Assembly: GCA_947177465.1 (NCBI GenBank)
Contig: CAMWUP010000129.1
Coordinates: 1 to 6,219, forward strand
Length of the DNA stretch: 6,219 bases
Source: an uncultured Lachnospiraceae bacterium
GTDB lineage: Bacteria > Bacillota > Clostridia > Lachnospirales > Lachnospiraceae
Direction of reading: 5' to 3'
Each line of letters starts with the position of its first letter. Position 1 is the first letter of the stretch. The notes under the pieces are model-generated. The model worked only from the letters and a program-made list of their open reading frames with translations. It made no database searches and had not been told where the DNA came from. A program made the translations under genes and the position numbers. Of this stretch, positions 5,046-6,219 are shown piece after piece.

Positions 5046-6219
5046 ACTGCCTCGTTAAACTCCTTTAAAAATTTCCTAAAATCGGGAATCGACATGGGAC
5101 GGGCGTAATAGTAGCCCTGTACCATATCACAGTCTGCGTTATTCAAGAGCAAAAGCTGCTCTTCGGTTTCCACACCCTCTGCAATCACCTTGTATCCCAT
5201 ATGTTTCATCATCTTAACCAAATATTTCACAATCACCGGCCCCTTGGAATCCTCGTCCGTATAAGTAAGGAATTTCTTGTCCAGCTTAATAATGTCCGCG
5301 TCTACACTTGCCAGAAGATTCAGCGAAGAATAGCCGCTGCCAAAGTCATCTATGGAAATGGCTATGCCGCTCTCCTTAAGCCGCCGCAGATTGTTAGTCA
5401 ACGCAGACAAATCCAGCATAAAGACAGACTCCGTAATTTCCGCTTCAATCAGTCCTGCCGGAATCTTTTTCCCTTCAAGGCGGCTCAGGATTTCGTCCAC
5501 AAAGTTCGGATTTTCATTGTGACGCCTTGAGAAGTTCACGGATATGGGAACTAACTGCTCCCCTTCCTCCATCGCTGTCTTCAAATATGTCAGTATCTGA
5601 TCCAGCACGGCAAAATCCACGTTGGTAATAAAACCATTTTTCTCAAAAACAGGAATAAAGCTGTCCGGATATATCATGGTGCCGTCCCCGCGCTGCCAGC
5701 GAACCAAAGCCTCTGCGCCGACCACCTTTCTAGACTTAAGGGAGACCTTGGGCTGCAGCCATGCCTTAAACTCGCCGTTTTCCAGTGCCGTCGCCATATT
5801 TGCCAGAATCGCCTTTTCCGCCTCATTCTTCTCTTTTATTGTCTGATTATACACGACCACCACCGTATTGGCAGTGTCTTTGCCGTATTTCCTTGCCACA
5901 TTTGCCCTGTCAATCGCCGAAGAAGGTACTTCCCGCACATCCTGCACACTGCTGAAGCCAGAAACCGTAATCAGATTGCTCTGATCATACCTGCGGTTTA
6001 TCTCAGCGCAAAACTCTCTGGTCAGCGCAAGATAAGCGTCTTTTACATCATCCGCATCCTCACCCTCCAAAAGACCTGCAAAATGGTCCGACGTCACACG
6101 GGTAAACCAGATTCCTTCCTTCATGCCACGCAGCTTCTCGGCAAAAGCTTTTAAGATTTTATCCCCTTCCGTATAGCCGTAAAGCTCATTCATATACTGG
6201 AAATTAGAAAAATCAGAAT
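5042..6219 (-). CDS. Degenerate GGDEF plus EAL cyclic-di-GMP phosphodiesterase (5' end outside window)
   Basis: The frame is open from the window edge (first full codon at 6217-6215) and gives 391 residues; the Met at 6193 is internal, since the preceding SDFSNFQYM already matches the start of a GGDEF fold. In the GGDEF domain (about 1-125) the signature is replaced by TSDHF at 42-46, so cyclase activity is unlikely. The EAL domain (about 145-390) keeps the residues known from active enzymes such as RocR: E169 in AEALVRW, N228 in SVNFS, E260 in EITES, D290-D291 in DDFGSGYSSL, K311 in IIKLDKKF, E347 and E350 in AEGVE, and Q367 in VQGYY. It is predicted to hydrolyse c-di-GMP to pGpG. Sensory or membrane domains, if any, would lie upstream and are not visible. 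The stop overlaps the pcrA start by four bases, indicating one transcript with pcrA. Confidence 0.93.
   Translation of the reverse strand, partial: SDFSNFQYMNELYGYTEGDKILKAFAEKLRGMKEGIWFTRVTSDHFAGLLEGEDADDVKDAYLALTREFCAEINRRYDQSNLITVSGFSSVQDVREVPSSAIDRANVARKYGKDTANTVVVVYNQTIKEKNEAEKAILANMATALENGEFKAWLQPKVSLKSRKVVGAEALVRWQRGDGTMIYPDSFIPVFEKNGFITNVDFAVLDQILTYLKTAMEEGEQLVPISVNFSRRHNENPNFVDEILSRLEGKKIPAGLIEAEITESVFMLDLSALTNNLRRLKESGIAISIDDFGSGYSSLNLLASVDADIIKLDKKFLTYTDEDSKGPVIVKYLVKMMKHMGYKVIAEGVETEEQLLLLNNADCDMVQGYYYARPMSIPDFRKFLKEFNEAV

Noticed and set aside
6191..6193. ATG at 6193 as the true start of the EAL gene
   Set aside because: The frame continues upstream to the window edge with sequence (SDFSNFQYM) that belongs to the GGDEF fold, and no ribosome binding site precedes this ATG.
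1..6219. CRISPR arrays, tRNA or rRNA genes, insertion sequences
   Set aside because: No spaced direct repeats of CRISPR type, no cloverleaf-like segment, and no transposase reading frame or terminal inverted repeats were seen on either strand.

Overview
The window looks like a chromosomal piece of a Firmicutes/Clostridia bacterium, most likely Lachnospiraceae. This rests on a clostridial-type PcrA helicase, a TRAM-domain RlmD-type rRNA methyltransferase carrying the C-terminal tail I remember from Lachnospiraceae, AGGAGG-like ribosome binding sites and mid-range GC. That placement is inference; no rRNA or taxonomic marker is present. Every supported gene is on the minus strand, so transcription runs from 6219 towards 1.

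In transcription order: (i) 6219-5042, the 3' part of a c-di-GMP signalling protein with a degenerate GGDEF domain and an EAL domain whose catalytic residues are all present; (ii) 5045-2766, a complete PcrA/UvrD superfamily 1 DNA helicase whose ATG overlaps the stop of the EAL gene; (iii) a 77-base gap with a possible extended -10 promoter and an 8-base direct repeat; (iv) 2688-2407, a small single-pass membrane protein with a very acidic repeat tail; (v) 2371-956, an RlmD/RumA-type 23S rRNA m5U methyltransferase; (vi) about 973-723, the family's C-terminal extension, now in a different frame from the methyltransferase and apparently shortened internally; (vii) 705-1, the N-terminal 235 residues of an HD-domain protein resembling the HD-CE class of predicted prokaryotic conflict proteins, running off the window edge.

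Genes (i) to (v) look like ordinary chromosomal housekeeping and signalling genes, packed closely with no clear terminator between them. Base composition changes sharply near position 720. The HD gene is only about 30% GC by eye, while the genes to its right are near 50%. The AT-rich gene starts 17 bases after the damaged end of the methyltransferase tail. The most interesting reading is that a horizontally acquired, possibly defence-related segment abuts the 3' end of rlmD, a gene used as an integration site by some mobile elements. Only the first part of that segment is visible, so its partner domains and neighbours cannot be described here.
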